A stretch of 51,430 nt of DNA from a virus, in the IMG/VR virus record IMGVR_UViG_3300046714_000185, positions 1-51,430 of that record; one strand, given 5' to 3'. Within the stretch, counting starts at the first letter, position 1. Each line of letters begins with the position of its first letter. Made by a program: the position numbers and the translations under genes. The notes under the pieces were generated by a model. The model had not been told where the DNA came from. It saw nothing but the letters and a program-made list of their open reading frames with translations, and searched no databases. Below, in pieces: positions 32,415-40,872 of the stretch.

Positions 32415-32625
32415 AGAACGTGCTTCCAGTATTTTTTGGCCTTTATTTCACTTACAGCCCCACGGCCTATGTCATAGGCACGAGCTATGTTGCTATTTAT
32501 CCAGTTGTATAACTTGAGCCTTTCCATGGCCAACAATCATCCGGCCCGCCTTTCACAACTTTAGCCCAAAATGCTTCCATCCGTTGAGCAGCCGAGTATT
32601 TTCCACCCCCTCTACCTTGAGCCAT
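32411..32625 (-). pseudogene. internally deleted HNH endonuclease remnant
   Basis: Read on the - strand from 32625, the sequence encodes an N-terminal piece with RMEAFWAKVVKGG and DDCWPWKGSSYTTG, the standard beginning of a family of phage HNH endonucleases, then stops at 32497. In another frame up to 32411 comes SNIARAYDIGRGAVSEIKAK then YWKHVL, the standard DNA-binding end of such proteins. The catalytic HNH middle is missing. The start overlaps the SbcC-like stop by 14 bp. This fills the ~200-bp gap between the two strand blocks. Confidence 0.75.
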
Positions 32626-34471
32626 TGTGTATTTCCGATCCTGATTTATTTTTTACGATAGTGATTACCCCGGCAAATCCACCATAATCAAACACGTTAT
32701 GATCTACAATAAATATACGTTTGTTTTCTGTCTCCGCCCTATGGGCTAAGGTTTCAACCAAATCTTGCATTCCTTCGGCTGATAGATGGGTCGTAACCTC
32801 ATCATAAAACTCAATCTGGTTCTCAAGCCCTGCCCGCTCCATGATCAGGTTGGACAAGCCAATGTCAGCAGCGGTGCACAGGCGTTGTGTCTCACCACCG
32901 CACCAGGACTCAAAGCGTACCGGCTCCTTGTGATCAGGGGCGTGCACAAACACGCTGAAACCCTTGGTGACGCCCCCTGACTTGTTCTCACGCTCAACGT
33001 CAAGATTAATGGTCCAGTCGGGCATGCCCAGGCTGGCAAGATTATTGTTGATCTCAATTTCCAGTGCCTTAAGGGTTTGCTCAATGATGAACAAGCGTAT
33101 CTTTTTGAAGCCTGCGATCCAGGGGTGTACTGAAGCGTGCTCTTCCTGAGCTTCCTTCAGCTGCTCAATGAGCCTGACTTCGTCTTTCCTGAACTTGTGC
33201 CAAGCCTTGCGTTTCTCTTCAAGGAACTCAGTGTGTGGATTCTCAGCTACCTTCAATCCAGCGATCTGTTTGCTTGAAATCTCAATTGCTTGGCTCAACA
33301 TTGCTTTGTCACGCTCAGAATTTGAAATAGCTGCTGTTGTCGCAGCACGCTTATCCATCACCTCAAGCTTGGCAGCTTTCATGTGCCCTATTACCCGGAA
33401 TATTTCCTTCTGACGTTGGCGCTTTACATCAATGTTGGCTGATATCTCAAAAGCATTGGTCTGACAAGTGCTGATCAGGGTGTTCCAATGCTTTGTCTCA
33501 GTTTTCAGGTGGGACGGATCAAGCTTCTGACGGCAACGGGGGCACGTGGCCCCGGCCGCAGGCAGTTCAATAAGCTTCTGCCTTGCATTGCTTATGTCGC
33601 TGTTGGCTGCCTGGAGCTCACTATCCAGCCTGCCCAAAGCCGTGTTCAGTTTTGCAAGTTTATCTGCATATTCATCCATTGTCTTGTCATCTTCGGACAA
33701 AGATGCATCGTGATCCTTACAAGTCTGACGGAGCTTTGTGAGTGCAGCGTCAATATGGGAGATCCTGTCCTCAGCGTCACCAATTTCATTACGTTTGCTT
33801 TTGATCTGATCCTTACGGGTTTTTTCAAATGCCTGAGCCTGAGGTTCGATCTTGGTGATGTCCTCAGCAAGGATCTCAATTTGACTTCTACAGACTTCAA
33901 GCTCCTGAGCCAGATCAACTACGCTTTGATAAATCTCATCGGCTAGTTCAGCTGCAAGCTTTGACTTCTCGAGCCAAAGATTGAGTTCAAGGATATCTGA
34001 GAACAGACTCAGTTTGGCTGCTGATGTCAACTTCAGGAAGGACTCACCAAACTGAGGGCGCATGACTGATGACAGGAACCCCTCCGCATTGAGCCTCAGG
34101 GCCTTGGTGACGGCGTCCTGGTCTACCGGCCTGCCCTTCTCACCTTCAGTCAGCGACAAGCTGTTGGGCGACTGTGTGCGGGTTACGGTGATAGGCACAC
34201 CACCAACATTAAGATCAACTGACACGCGGCAGTACTTGCGCCCCCAGGTGACCACATCGCCAGCCTTGAGCCCACGTGAGGTGCGGCCGTAGAGGCACCA
34301 GCAGATTGCATCCAATAGGGTGCTTTTGCCTACCCCATTGGGTCCAAACCGTGGATTATCTTTGTTGATACCGGTTACAAGGTAGAGGCCGGGGGCCTTT
34401 GGGAACGTAAATTCGTGCTGACCTTTGAACCGTTTGAAATCCTGAAGATCAATCTTCTTGATTGTGAACAT
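32612..34471 (-). CDS. SbcC/Rad50-like ATPase (T4 gp46 type)
   Basis: 619 residues. Walker A FGPNGVGKST (~42-51), long coiled coils flanking a zinc-hook CPRC (~310), an ABC signature WCGGETQR, and Walker B-type IEFYDEVTTHLS near the end. SbcC-type proteins pair with an SbcD nuclease (encoded two genes upstream) in processing DNA ends for recombination-dependent replication. The signature has Cys-Gly-Gly rather than the usual Ser-Gly-Gly. Starts behind AGGGTC. It is the last intact gene on the - strand. Confidence 0.9.
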   Translation of the reverse strand: MFTIKKIDLQDFKRFKGQHEFTFPKAPGLYLVTGINKDNPRFGPNGVGKSTLLDAICWCLYGRTSRGLKAGDVVTWGRKYCRVSVDLNVGGVPITVTRTQSPNSLSLTEGEKGRPVDQDAVTKALRLNAEGFLSSVMRPQFGESFLKLTSAAKLSLFSDILELNLWLEKSKLAAELADEIYQSVVDLAQELEVCRSQIEILAEDITKIEPQAQAFEKTRKDQIKSKRNEIGDAEDRISHIDAALTKLRQTCKDHDASLSEDDKTMDEYADKLAKLNTALGRLDSELQAANSDISNARQKLIELPAAGATCPRCRQKLDPSHLKTETKHWNTLISTCQTNAFEISANIDVKRQRQKEIFRVIGHMKAAKLEVMDKRAATTAAISNSERDKAMLSQAIEISSKQIAGLKVAENPHTEFLEEKRKAWHKFRKDEVRLIEQLKEAQEEHASVHPWIAGFKKIRLFIIEQTLKALEIEINNNLASLGMPDWTINLDVERENKSGGVTKGFSVFVHAPDHKEPVRFESWCGGETQRLCTAADIGLSNLIMERAGLENQIEFYDEVTTHLSAEGMQDLVETLAHRAETENKRIFIVDHNVFDYGGFAGVITIVKNKSGSEIHNGSR

Positions 34472-34673
34472 TTTTGACCCTGAATGCGCGTTTGTAGTGT
34501 TCTGAGCACCAACTTTGTTGCCTGAAGTTCCTGACTACAGTTTGTTTCCCACAATACAAACTGCAATCAAGATTTGCAGGCCAGTGGCAGTGATTGCTGG
34601 TCAGCTCCATAATTCCTACTGGTTGGCGCTCAGGCGCTTTTTCGCGTTTCAAAATTCTTCTCTCGTGGCTCAT
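34449..34673 (-). CDS. small Cys/His-rich (zinc-binding-like) protein
   Basis: 74 residues placed between the SbcD- and SbcC-like genes, with ATGA overlap to the former and 23 bp overlap to the latter. The sequence has HCHWPANLDCSLYCGK followed by WCSEHYKR, giving Cys/His positions suited to one zinc site. Similar short proteins accompany phage replication genes, but no family can be named. Real by position and coupling. Confidence 0.6.
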   Translation of the reverse strand: MSHERRILKREKAPERQPVGIMELTSNHCHWPANLDCSLYCGKQTVVRNFRQQSWCSEHYKRAFRVKNVHNQED

Positions 34674-35671
34674 TTTTCGGTCAGGATGATACGTCCGGCC
34701 TCACGCTGTGCTGACGGAATCTTTTCCTGCTTACAGTAAGCATCAAACACTTCCGCCTTCTCCAACAATGTACGTTCGCTGGTTTTGACATCGTTCCGTT
34801 TTGCTGACTGGAGCACTTTCAGGGTTACCCCAAACACTTCAAGCTTGAAGTATCGGCAACGTTCAAGAAGCTTGCGTCTAAATTCTGGCCACTCAACTAC
34901 TTCCTCACGGGTCAGGGCGCAGGTCAGTTTTATCTGATCACCTTCACGAAGTATCTTATCGTTAAATAATGCCTCAACATCATCTGGGTCTTGAACAACG
35001 CGGGCCCACTTGCGAGGAGCTGGAAAATGCAGATCCTGACTACCTGTGTCTGACACAACTAGCACCCGGGGTATGAATCGGTCGCCGAACTTAACATGGT
35101 AGGGGCTGCCCACGTAGGTTATAGGGCCGCTACGCTGCGGCTTGTGCACATCACCCGCCCAGACACCGGCTGCGCCCTTAAACGTGGCCAGTGAGGCGCT
35201 CAGGCCGGACAATTGCACCCCAGATTCAGCTATTGCCCTCTCAAAGGTGTTGTGCAGCATTACCCCTGCACATTTTGCCGGTATTATTTTACATGCCTCA
35301 TCAAACTCAGCCTGAGTGCGGCAATGAGGGATGAAAGCTATCGCATATTCCTTATTGAAGCAGGGCTTAACAATAAATCGCAGCCCATCGATGCTGCTGA
35401 GGAACCTGAAGAAGGGACAATCCGGGTTGTTCCCGTCATGGTTTCCTCTGAGTATAAAAACGGGCGGTCGCAGCCGCTTGAGGGAATCAACAATTTTGTT
35501 GACGAGAATTGAGGAATGCTTATCTTTGTTTTCGGTGATGTCACCAAGGATGAAAGTAGCCTGAACATCCAACTTCTCCTGCTTTTTGGCCAGCCAAGGG
35601 AATAGCCCAAAGCGATATTCATCTTTGGGGCGGTCAGATAGGTGGATATCTGAGGTTATGAGCCAAGTCAT
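34670..35671 (-). CDS. SbcD/Mre11-like metallophosphoesterase (T4 gp47 type)
   Basis: 333 residues from the ATG at 35671. Metallophosphoesterase motifs: TSDIHLSD (motif I), FILGDITENKD (II), LRGNHDGNNPD (III) and GVWAGDVHKPQ near ~165 (motif IV/V region). The SbcD/Mre11 family cuts DNA ends with the SbcC ATPase encoded just downstream. The longer in-frame start at 35698 lies in the preceding gene. Stop overlaps the next start. Confidence 0.88.
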   Translation of the reverse strand: MTWLITSDIHLSDRPKDEYRFGLFPWLAKKQEKLDVQATFILGDITENKDKHSSILVNKIVDSLKRLRPPVFILRGNHDGNNPDCPFFRFLSSIDGLRFIVKPCFNKEYAIAFIPHCRTQAEFDEACKIIPAKCAGVMLHNTFERAIAESGVQLSGLSASLATFKGAAGVWAGDVHKPQRSGPITYVGSPYHVKFGDRFIPRVLVVSDTGSQDLHFPAPRKWARVVQDPDDVEALFNDKILREGDQIKLTCALTREEVVEWPEFRRKLLERCRYFKLEVFGVTLKVLQSAKRNDVKTSERTLLEKAEVFDAYCKQEKIPSAQREAGRIILTEK

Positions 35672-35672
35672 A

Positions 35673-36245
35673 TCATCTAAATTTCCGTGTGCCCCCAAGG
35701 GCTACGTGAGCCGAATCTTTCCATTCTTTGTTCTTTTCCACAAAGCGCGCATACTTAAGGAAGTCCTCAAACAGTAATATGTTCATCCCCAATTGTGGGG
35801 CAGTTAGGACGCAGCGCCCCTGGTAAATTTTCAAGGTCTCAAGGCCAGAATGGCTCAGGCAGGCAATTACCGGGAGCTGGTTCTGCTTGGCAATCAGGAA
35901 TGGGAGCTTCTCATAACGCTTGGCCTCGGCTTTGGCTGTATCCCAAAACGTGGCTAGCTGGCCTGTACCGGTCATCAGCCCATGGAACTTGAGATCTCTG
36001 TAGAACTTGCATTCCACATAAAAGGTCTCAATGAAGGGGGCCCCTACGCGGCTGACAGCTGAGATGTCACCCGCCTGCTGAGCAAGGCTCTTGCCTTTGG
36101 CAGCCGCTACTGTTGAGCGGCCACCCGAAAGTGCGCTTCTCCAAAAGACGTCTTCCTGAGTACCATTGCTGATCCAAAGTGATAACTGAACACACACATT
36201 CCTTTCAAATTGACTACCCTTCTGCTTTCCTCCGCCTTTCCTCAC
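35673..36245 (-). CDS. PD-(D/E)XK-type nuclease (Holliday-junction-resolvase-like)
   Basis: 190 residues from the GTG at 36245, chosen for its GGAGG site 8 nt upstream; a TTG at 36260 is possible. Motifs: KGSQFERNVCVQLSLWI (N-terminal helix, Glu), FWRSALSGGRSTV, AGDISAV (catalytic Asp) and FYVECKFY (ExK): the layout of small phage PD-(D/E)XK nucleases often annotated as Holliday junction resolvases. It sits beside RecA-like and SbcCD-like genes, so a role in branch resolution or packaging is plausible. Substrate is inference. Confidence 0.75.
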   Translation of the reverse strand: MRKGGGKQKGSQFERNVCVQLSLWISNGTQEDVFWRSALSGGRSTVAAAKGKSLAQQAGDISAVSRVGAPFIETFYVECKFYRDLKFHGLMTGTGQLATFWDTAKAEAKRYEKLPFLIAKQNQLPVIACLSHSGLETLKIYQGRCVLTAPQLGMNILLFEDFLKYARFVEKNKEWKDSAHVALGGTRKFR

Positions 36246-36301
36246 AACACATGCCTCCAATGTTTATTGGCACTCAGGAACTGGTTTCCAACCTTCACGT
36301 C

Positions 36302-36511
36302 TCACTTGCAGATCCTCGCCCTGACAGCACAGTCCTTGGCCTCAAGCAGCTTGCGCAGCGCAACGGTGCGCTCCGGATTTGACGGCAGCTCGATGGCGAT
36401 CCAATTAGCCAAACTGGCAAAGTGGAGGCTGATTGATTGAAGGTGCTCCGGAAGGTGCTTGTACTCAAAGAACTGGAGCATGCGCTCGGGTGCTGGTACT
36501 TGATCGCTCAT
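36302..36511 (-). CDS. Acb2/Tad1-domain-like small protein (candidate anti-CBASS/Thoeris sponge)
   Basis: 69 residues, ATGA overlap with the RecA-like gene. The pattern PERMLQFFEYKHLPEHLQ, a middle helix FASLANWIA and the ending NPERTVALRKLLEAKDCAVR corresponds, from memory, to the small two-helix family annotated Acb2/Tad1 domain. Characterised members form hexamers that bind cyclic dinucleotides, cyclic trinucleotides or gcADPR and so neutralise CBASS and Thoeris signalling. Being placed within the replication operon suggests expression with those genes. The family assignment is by sequence memory and needs a profile search. Confidence 0.6.
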   Translation of the reverse strand: MSDQVPAPERMLQFFEYKHLPEHLQSISLHFASLANWIAIELPSNPERTVALRKLLEAKDCAVRARICK

Positions 36512-37497
36512 TTGTACTTTCTCCTGGTTGGCAGGAAAGAGGTTTCAATTTCAGCCCATGCTTGTTTCACCTGAGCATCCAAGGCTATACGCTCAGCTTT
36601 GTATTCCTCATCTGAGGCTTCAGTAATCTCCTTCAGGTAGGCTTTGGCACTCACACCCAGCTTGGATACTTCATCAAGCCACTCAATGGATGCTTTGACA
36701 TCATCAATGCCGTACCCAAATACGAAATCAAATTCACACGTCCGGAACGGAAGCCCAACTTTGTTCTTTTTGACCTGGGCTTTGATCCGCACTCGGTCAG
36801 GGCGCTCAACCTTGTTCACAACACGCTTCTTGGCGCCAAGATTGGCCAGCCACACTACTTGTGAAGCATAGAAGTCCAGGGCCCGGCCACCGCTGCGTTT
36901 GTGCTTCTCACCAAACATCGCGCCAATGTTGTCGCGCACTTGGGAAACTATAAGCAGCAGGGTCTGAGTCTTCTCAATCTTACCTTTCATCTTTCGGAAC
37001 ATGGTGCTGAGTAGCTTGGCCTTTTTGGTGCCGTAGCTGGCTGCGCCTATTTCCTGCTTCATCTCGTCTTCATCAGATAAGGAATCAAGGCTGTCTAGCA
37101 CGTAGATGCTAGGGCCCTTTGCCTTATCAAGGAAATCATCAAAGTCGGCGGCAAATTGTTCCACCGTTCCCATTTGATCGTCTTCATTCCCAAAATCAAT
37201 CTTGTCTATTGGGAGCCCCATGGCAGCGGCATAGCCTTTGTCATAGGCCGCCTCACAGTCCCGGTAGGCATAGCGCCCCTTAGGGTAACGCTCTACAAAG
37301 TTGATCAGTGCTTCGGTGGCCAAGGCAGTTTTGGCGGTGCTTTTGTCACCCACTACGTTGGCAATGCGGCCAATGGCCCAGCCACCACCTAACGCACAAT
37401 CCAATAGCCCACAGCCACTGGGGCAAAACTTTATATCGGTTTTGTCTGATACAAAGTAGCTGCCAATGGGCTTTTCAATCTTTATTCTCTTTCGCAC
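36508..37497 (-). CDS. RecA-like recombinase
   Basis: 329 residues from a GTG with CGGAG upstream. Core features: Walker A GDKSTAKT (~50-57), acidic YAYRDCEAAYD, Walker B-type SIYVLDSLDSLSDE, and LLLIVSQVRDNIGAMFG with SGGRALDFYAS, the L1/L2 and ATP-cap region of RecA/UvsX-type proteins. It catalyses strand exchange. The P-loop has Ala where Gly-Lys is usual. The gene neighbours the SSB-like, nuclease and SbcCD genes. Confidence 0.88.
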   Translation of the reverse strand: MRKRIKIEKPIGSYFVSDKTDIKFCPSGCGLLDCALGGGWAIGRIANVVGDKSTAKTALATEALINFVERYPKGRYAYRDCEAAYDKGYAAAMGLPIDKIDFGNEDDQMGTVEQFAADFDDFLDKAKGPSIYVLDSLDSLSDEDEMKQEIGAASYGTKKAKLLSTMFRKMKGKIEKTQTLLLIVSQVRDNIGAMFGEKHKRSGGRALDFYASQVVWLANLGAKKRVVNKVERPDRVRIKAQVKKNKVGLPFRTCEFDFVFGYGIDDVKASIEWLDEVSKLGVSAKAYLKEITEASDEEYKAERIALDAQVKQAWAEIETSFLPTRRKYK

Positions 37498-37807
37498 GTA
37501 TCACTCCGTGACGTCCAGTAGCTTTCATAAGGCGATTGTTGCGTTTGACGTTCAGTTTATCAAGCTCTTCTTTCATGACTTTTGGGTTCTTCATAGCGCA
37601 TTCGAAGCACACCCACTTCCCACCAGGACCAAAAGGATTAAGCTCATGAGTTCCAAAGCAACCCTCACAGTACCCCATGGGGACATCAATGCGATCTAGA
37701 CGGTATACCTTTCCGTAACGTCGGCCTATCAAACGATCGTACCAATAACGTTTCCACTCATCAGTCATCATGGCTTTGGCCGCCATGATGATCTTTTTTG
37801 ATGTCAT
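37475..37807 (-). CDS. Cys4 zinc-finger protein in the recombination operon
   Basis: 110 residues, ATGA overlap with the gene before and 23 bp overlap with the RecA-like gene. Contains YCEGCFGTHELNPFGPGGKW and then VCFECAMK: two CxxC pairs around a 17-residue loop, a zinc-ribbon layout. N- and C-terminal parts are basic. Probably nucleic-acid binding; no named family. Confidence 0.6.
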   Translation of the reverse strand: MTSKKIIMAAKAMMTDEWKRYWYDRLIGRRYGKVYRLDRIDVPMGYCEGCFGTHELNPFGPGGKWVCFECAMKNPKVMKEELDKLNVKRNNRLMKATGRHGVIRAKENKD

Positions 37808-38091
37808 TGCTTCAACCGTGATTTTAACAAGTGCTGCCAGCCCCTGTACCCCATGCGCCTGATGGTTTCACGCTCACGTTCCCAACGGGCATAGGGTATC
37901 TCGTCTTTCATTATTTCTTTGAGGGGGCGTTTATCCCAGCGGAGCGGGTCTATACCGCTCCGCCGGAGTAGCTCAGTCCTGCGGTCAGTCGTCGTCGGAC
38001 TCAGACGACCTTTTGCGAGACTTGATCTTGTCCCTGAGGCTGCCGCCCTTTTTGGGGGGCGGGGCATCCTCCTCTTCATCATCATCATCAT
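37804..38091 (-). CDS. small basic protein overlapping the SSB-like gene
   Basis: 95 residues as the longest frame; the start is uncertain because its first ~35 codons lie inside the charged tail of the SSB-like gene in another frame. The conserved-looking part is ELLRRSGIDPLRWDKRPLKE to ARWERERETIRRMGYRG, a highly basic helical protein. Stop overlaps the next ATG (ATGA), which supports translation. The start could be any of the ATGs at 38077-38091, a non-ATG codon downstream near 38015, or an ATG at 37917. Confidence 0.5.
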   Translation of the reverse strand: MMMMMKRRMPRPPKRAAASGTRSSLAKGRLSPTTTDRRTELLRRSGIDPLRWDKRPLKEIMKDEIPYARWERERETIRRMGYRGWQHLLKSRLKQ

Positions 38092-39187
38092 CAGGCTCAG
38101 CCCGAGCCTTCACCCGTTTGCGGGGTGCCGGTTCATCATCCTCATCATCATCGTCAGCAGGCCTCTTGGCCTTTTTGCGAGGAGCTGGCTCATCATCCTC
38201 ATCATCATCAACCGGCTTCTTGCGGCGCTTGGGCGTAGGCTCATCGTTCTCATCATCATCAGTATCAGGCTCGTCCTCATCGTCATCACGCGATGGCTTC
38301 TTCTTGGACTTGGCCTTTGGCGGCGGTGCGTCATCCTCATCATCATCAGAGGATTCATCCTCATCCTCATCAAAAGGGGGCTTCTTGCGCTTAGGCTCGT
38401 CGTCCTCATCATCCTCATCATGACGCGCCTTGGTAGAACTCTTCCGGGTCTTCACATCATCCTCCTCATCGTCATCATCCTTTCGGCTCTTCACAGAGCC
38501 ATTGAACACCTGTGAGATATAATCGTAATCATAGAAGTTAAGGCAGTCAGGCAGTGGATTCTCAGTGATGAAGTCCAGCCACTGCTGTTGCTGTTCAGCA
38601 TCCTCACTGATACGACTTGGCTTCTGCAAGCGTATCTTTGAGCCCTCATATTTGGTGTTCAACCCCTTTCCAGTGCGGTAGAAGCGGACGTCACAGCCCC
38701 TGGTAGGGTGGTCAAGCGGCACAATCTCACCGGTATCCTCATCAAATGAGACGTCAGCAAAACCCTTGTCTACTGACACCGGGGCATCCATGATCTGAGG
38801 CCCTTCATCCTCATCCTGCCGGTCAATGACCCACATGAGGATGCGTTGTCGGGGCTTGAGTTGCTTGTCGAGCTCTTCGTCATCATCAGCCTTGGCCTCA
38901 AGGCGTGCCTCAGCAATGGGGTCCTTGCCCTTGCCGTGCTTGGACAACGACAGGAAGCTGTTGTTGTCGGGGCCAATCCCATAGTTGAGCCACACATCAA
39001 ATCCGTAATGATTGGCGCCTTCCCAGGTGGCCGGAAGGATGCGGATGTTGTTCTTACCGTCTTTGATCTTGTAGCGTTTGTACTTTGGCTTGATGAAAGT
39101 GTCGTACCCGCTACCAGCGGCACGTCCTTTGACATCATCAGCAGTACGACTTTGGTAGTGAAACCCACGCTTAGCTGTGCGCGCCAT
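37985..39187 (-). CDS. gp32-like ssDNA-binding protein with long charged tail
   Basis: 400 residues; GAGGAG ribosome site. The N-terminal ~230 residues resemble the phage ssDNA-binding/gp32-like group (NNIRILPATWEGANHYGFDV, then RQRILMWVIDRQDED). From ~235 on the protein alternates acidic and basic blocks, with 5-6 irregular repeats such as DDDEDDEPAPRKKAKR, and ends SSESDDD. SSBs use acidic C-termini to recruit replication partners; this one is far longer (~165 residues) than usual. The repeated GAT-rich DNA is prone to slippage. Position with RecA and clamp genes supports the call. Confidence 0.7.
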   Translation of the reverse strand: MARTAKRGFHYQSRTADDVKGRAAGSGYDTFIKPKYKRYKIKDGKNNIRILPATWEGANHYGFDVWLNYGIGPDNNSFLSLSKHGKGKDPIAEARLEAKADDDEELDKQLKPRQRILMWVIDRQDEDEGPQIMDAPVSVDKGFADVSFDEDTGEIVPLDHPTRGCDVRFYRTGKGLNTKYEGSKIRLQKPSRISEDAEQQQQWLDFITENPLPDCLNFYDYDYISQVFNGSVKSRKDDDDEEDDVKTRKSSTKARHDEDDEDDEPKRKKPPFDEDEDESSDDDEDDAPPPKAKSKKKPSRDDDEDEPDTDDDENDEPTPKRRKKPVDDDEDDEPAPRKKAKRPADDDDEDDEPAPRKRVKARAEPDDDDDEEEDAPPPKKGGSLRDKIKSRKRSSESDDD

Positions 39188-39188
39188 T

Positions 39189-39686
39189 TTAGCTCCTCAT
39201 CCTATCCTGTTTACGTGCCTGGTCCATTTTCATCCGCCTTTGCATATATACGGCGGTGTCTTGACGATCAGTTCCTCGGAACGAGTTTTGCTCGTAGTAA
39301 TTGGCAACATATAATTCACAAAGATGCTTGAGCATGCTTGCCCGTTGCAAAAATGATTCCTTCAACACCCCTAATCTATCCGCTTTGCGTTTTGCAACTG
39401 CGTAGGCCCGATAAGCTATTTTACGTTTGGGGTCGCTTCTTACACGAGCTTTCACCCCGTCATTAGTGATCTTTTCATCACGAAGATCTGCTTTGTCCCG
39501 GATTTCATTATCCAGTTCCGCCTCAATTATGCCGAGATCTTCCTTGAGAGCATCGCGCTGATCCACAGCCTCAATGTAGGCTTCGCCTACATTGCAAAAG
39601 ATCTCTGACTGGTGGACCAGTTCATCATCAAGGGCTGCCTTGTTGATCGCAAGGTAGCCCTTGAGTTCTTTCAGGTTGATTGTCAT
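39189..39686 (-). CDS. hypothetical helical protein between SSB-like and SPFH genes
   Basis: 165 residues, mostly helix/coiled coil (ELDNEIRDKADLRDEKITND) with a basic C-terminus. No family recognised. The start overlaps the SPFH stop (ATGA) and the stop is next to the SSB-like ribosome site. It could be a recombination mediator-type partner of SSB/RecA by position only. Confidence 0.6.
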   Translation of the reverse strand: MTINLKELKGYLAINKAALDDELVHQSEIFCNVGEAYIEAVDQRDALKEDLGIIEAELDNEIRDKADLRDEKITNDGVKARVRSDPKRKIAYRAYAVAKRKADRLGVLKESFLQRASMLKHLCELYVANYYEQNSFRGTDRQDTAVYMQRRMKMDQARKQDRMRS

Positions 39687-40870
39687 TTGGCCTTAGCTGC
39701 GTCTATGATTGCTTGTATCATGCCGGGGGTAATGACCATGGGCAGACCTTTGGTTGCCAAACCAGCCCCAAGCCCTTCCTGCACCTTCAGCTGTGCCAGG
39801 GCCTCAAGAACGGGCATCAACGGCCGCATGGTTTGAGCCATGTATTTGTCGTTGACTGCTTTCTGTACGTCCTCATCAAACTCAAAGGTATCGCCCCAGC
39901 CAATGAAGTCCAGGGTTATTCCTACAGAGCTGAAGAACTCACGGGCCTTTTGCTCAACAGTGGTGATAATCAGGTTTGTTTCGGCGTTTGCCTGATCAAA
40001 CGTTCGGCTGGTGATCTCAGAGCAAACCAGGGTCTGCACCTTCTTGCGGCCAACATCATCCATGACTTCCTGAAGGCTTCGGCCGTAGTAGACCGACGTG
40101 AAGATCACCTCAGGATTGGTGCGGTCGGCTGGCTTGCCTTTGACGTCCAAAGGTGGATTGACTCCAAACCGGTACAGGAACTTGGCAGCGTCACGTTCCA
40201 TGACCGATGTGCCGATTGAAACACCGGCAATGATGTTGAGCCCCTCCTTTGATTGACAAGGGAACCCTTCTTTCTTTTTGGACGTGCCCCGGTCCTCAGC
40301 ATCCACCCATTCACGTGAATAGGGGGTACGGTCAACAATGATCAGGCGTCCGGAAGGTACATAGTAGTCCCACCCAATGTAACCACCTGAATTGTTCAGC
40401 TTGGCGTGTGGGATCAAGAAGCGCTTGATTGCCAGCTTCTTCTCGTTTAGATAACCTTCACTATCAAGTTGAGCCTGTGAAGACTTGTTATCCCCCACAT
40501 CTGGGATCCAAAATGCCGATTCATTCGGCATTATGGTATAGGCTTCAGTGCGCTCAGTCTTCTCGTAGAAGGCTTTGGCGTTGTAGATGGGAAACATCAG
40601 AACTGTCAGGGCTGCCATAGCAGCAACCCACTTCCTGATTGGCCCCCACCAAATGCCAAGCAGTACTAGGCACGTTAGGAACCAAAGTATCATATGCCCC
40701 CACCCAAACATCCTGCTGAGAGCGAGAAAGTTCAGGTAGGACATATCGCTAGGCTCGAATTGACTGCCCGCAGCTTTGCCGACCATCAGCGTTTCAGCTG
40801 TACTGGTGACAAAAGTTAAGACGCCAACAACAAACAAAACCAGGGCAGTCGCTACCCCACGTGTAAACAT
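39683..40870 (-). CDS. SPFH/prohibitin-like membrane protein
   Basis: 395 residues; AAAGGAG ribosome site. Three N-terminal hydrophobic segments (residues ~5-25, 52-75 and 82-97) precede a domain with NIIAGVSIGTSVMERDAAKF, VIFTSVYYGRSLQEVMDDVG, QTLVCSEITSRTF and ITLDFIGWGDTFEFDEDVQK, typical of the stomatin/prohibitin/flotillin (Band 7) family. Members oligomerise on membranes. Here it sits between the clamp loader and SSB-like genes. It may tether the replication machinery or alter the host membrane; role inferred. Confidence 0.75.
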   Translation of the reverse strand: MFTRGVATALVLFVVGVLTFVTSTAETLMVGKAAGSQFEPSDMSYLNFLALSRMFGWGHMILWFLTCLVLLGIWWGPIRKWVAAMAALTVLMFPIYNAKAFYEKTERTEAYTIMPNESAFWIPDVGDNKSSQAQLDSEGYLNEKKLAIKRFLIPHAKLNNSGGYIGWDYYVPSGRLIIVDRTPYSREWVDAEDRGTSKKKEGFPCQSKEGLNIIAGVSIGTSVMERDAAKFLYRFGVNPPLDVKGKPADRTNPEVIFTSVYYGRSLQEVMDDVGRKKVQTLVCSEITSRTFDQANAETNLIITTVEQKAREFFSSVGITLDFIGWGDTFEFDEDVQKAVNDKYMAQTMRPLMPVLEALAQLKVQEGLGAGLATKGLPMVITPGMIQAIIDAAKAK

Positions 40871-40872
40871 GA

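Noticed and set aside
38013-38423. Serine-rich ORF on the + strand
   Set aside because: Antisense shadow of the GAT-rich charged tail of the SSB-like gene (GAT repeats give Ser runs in antisense).
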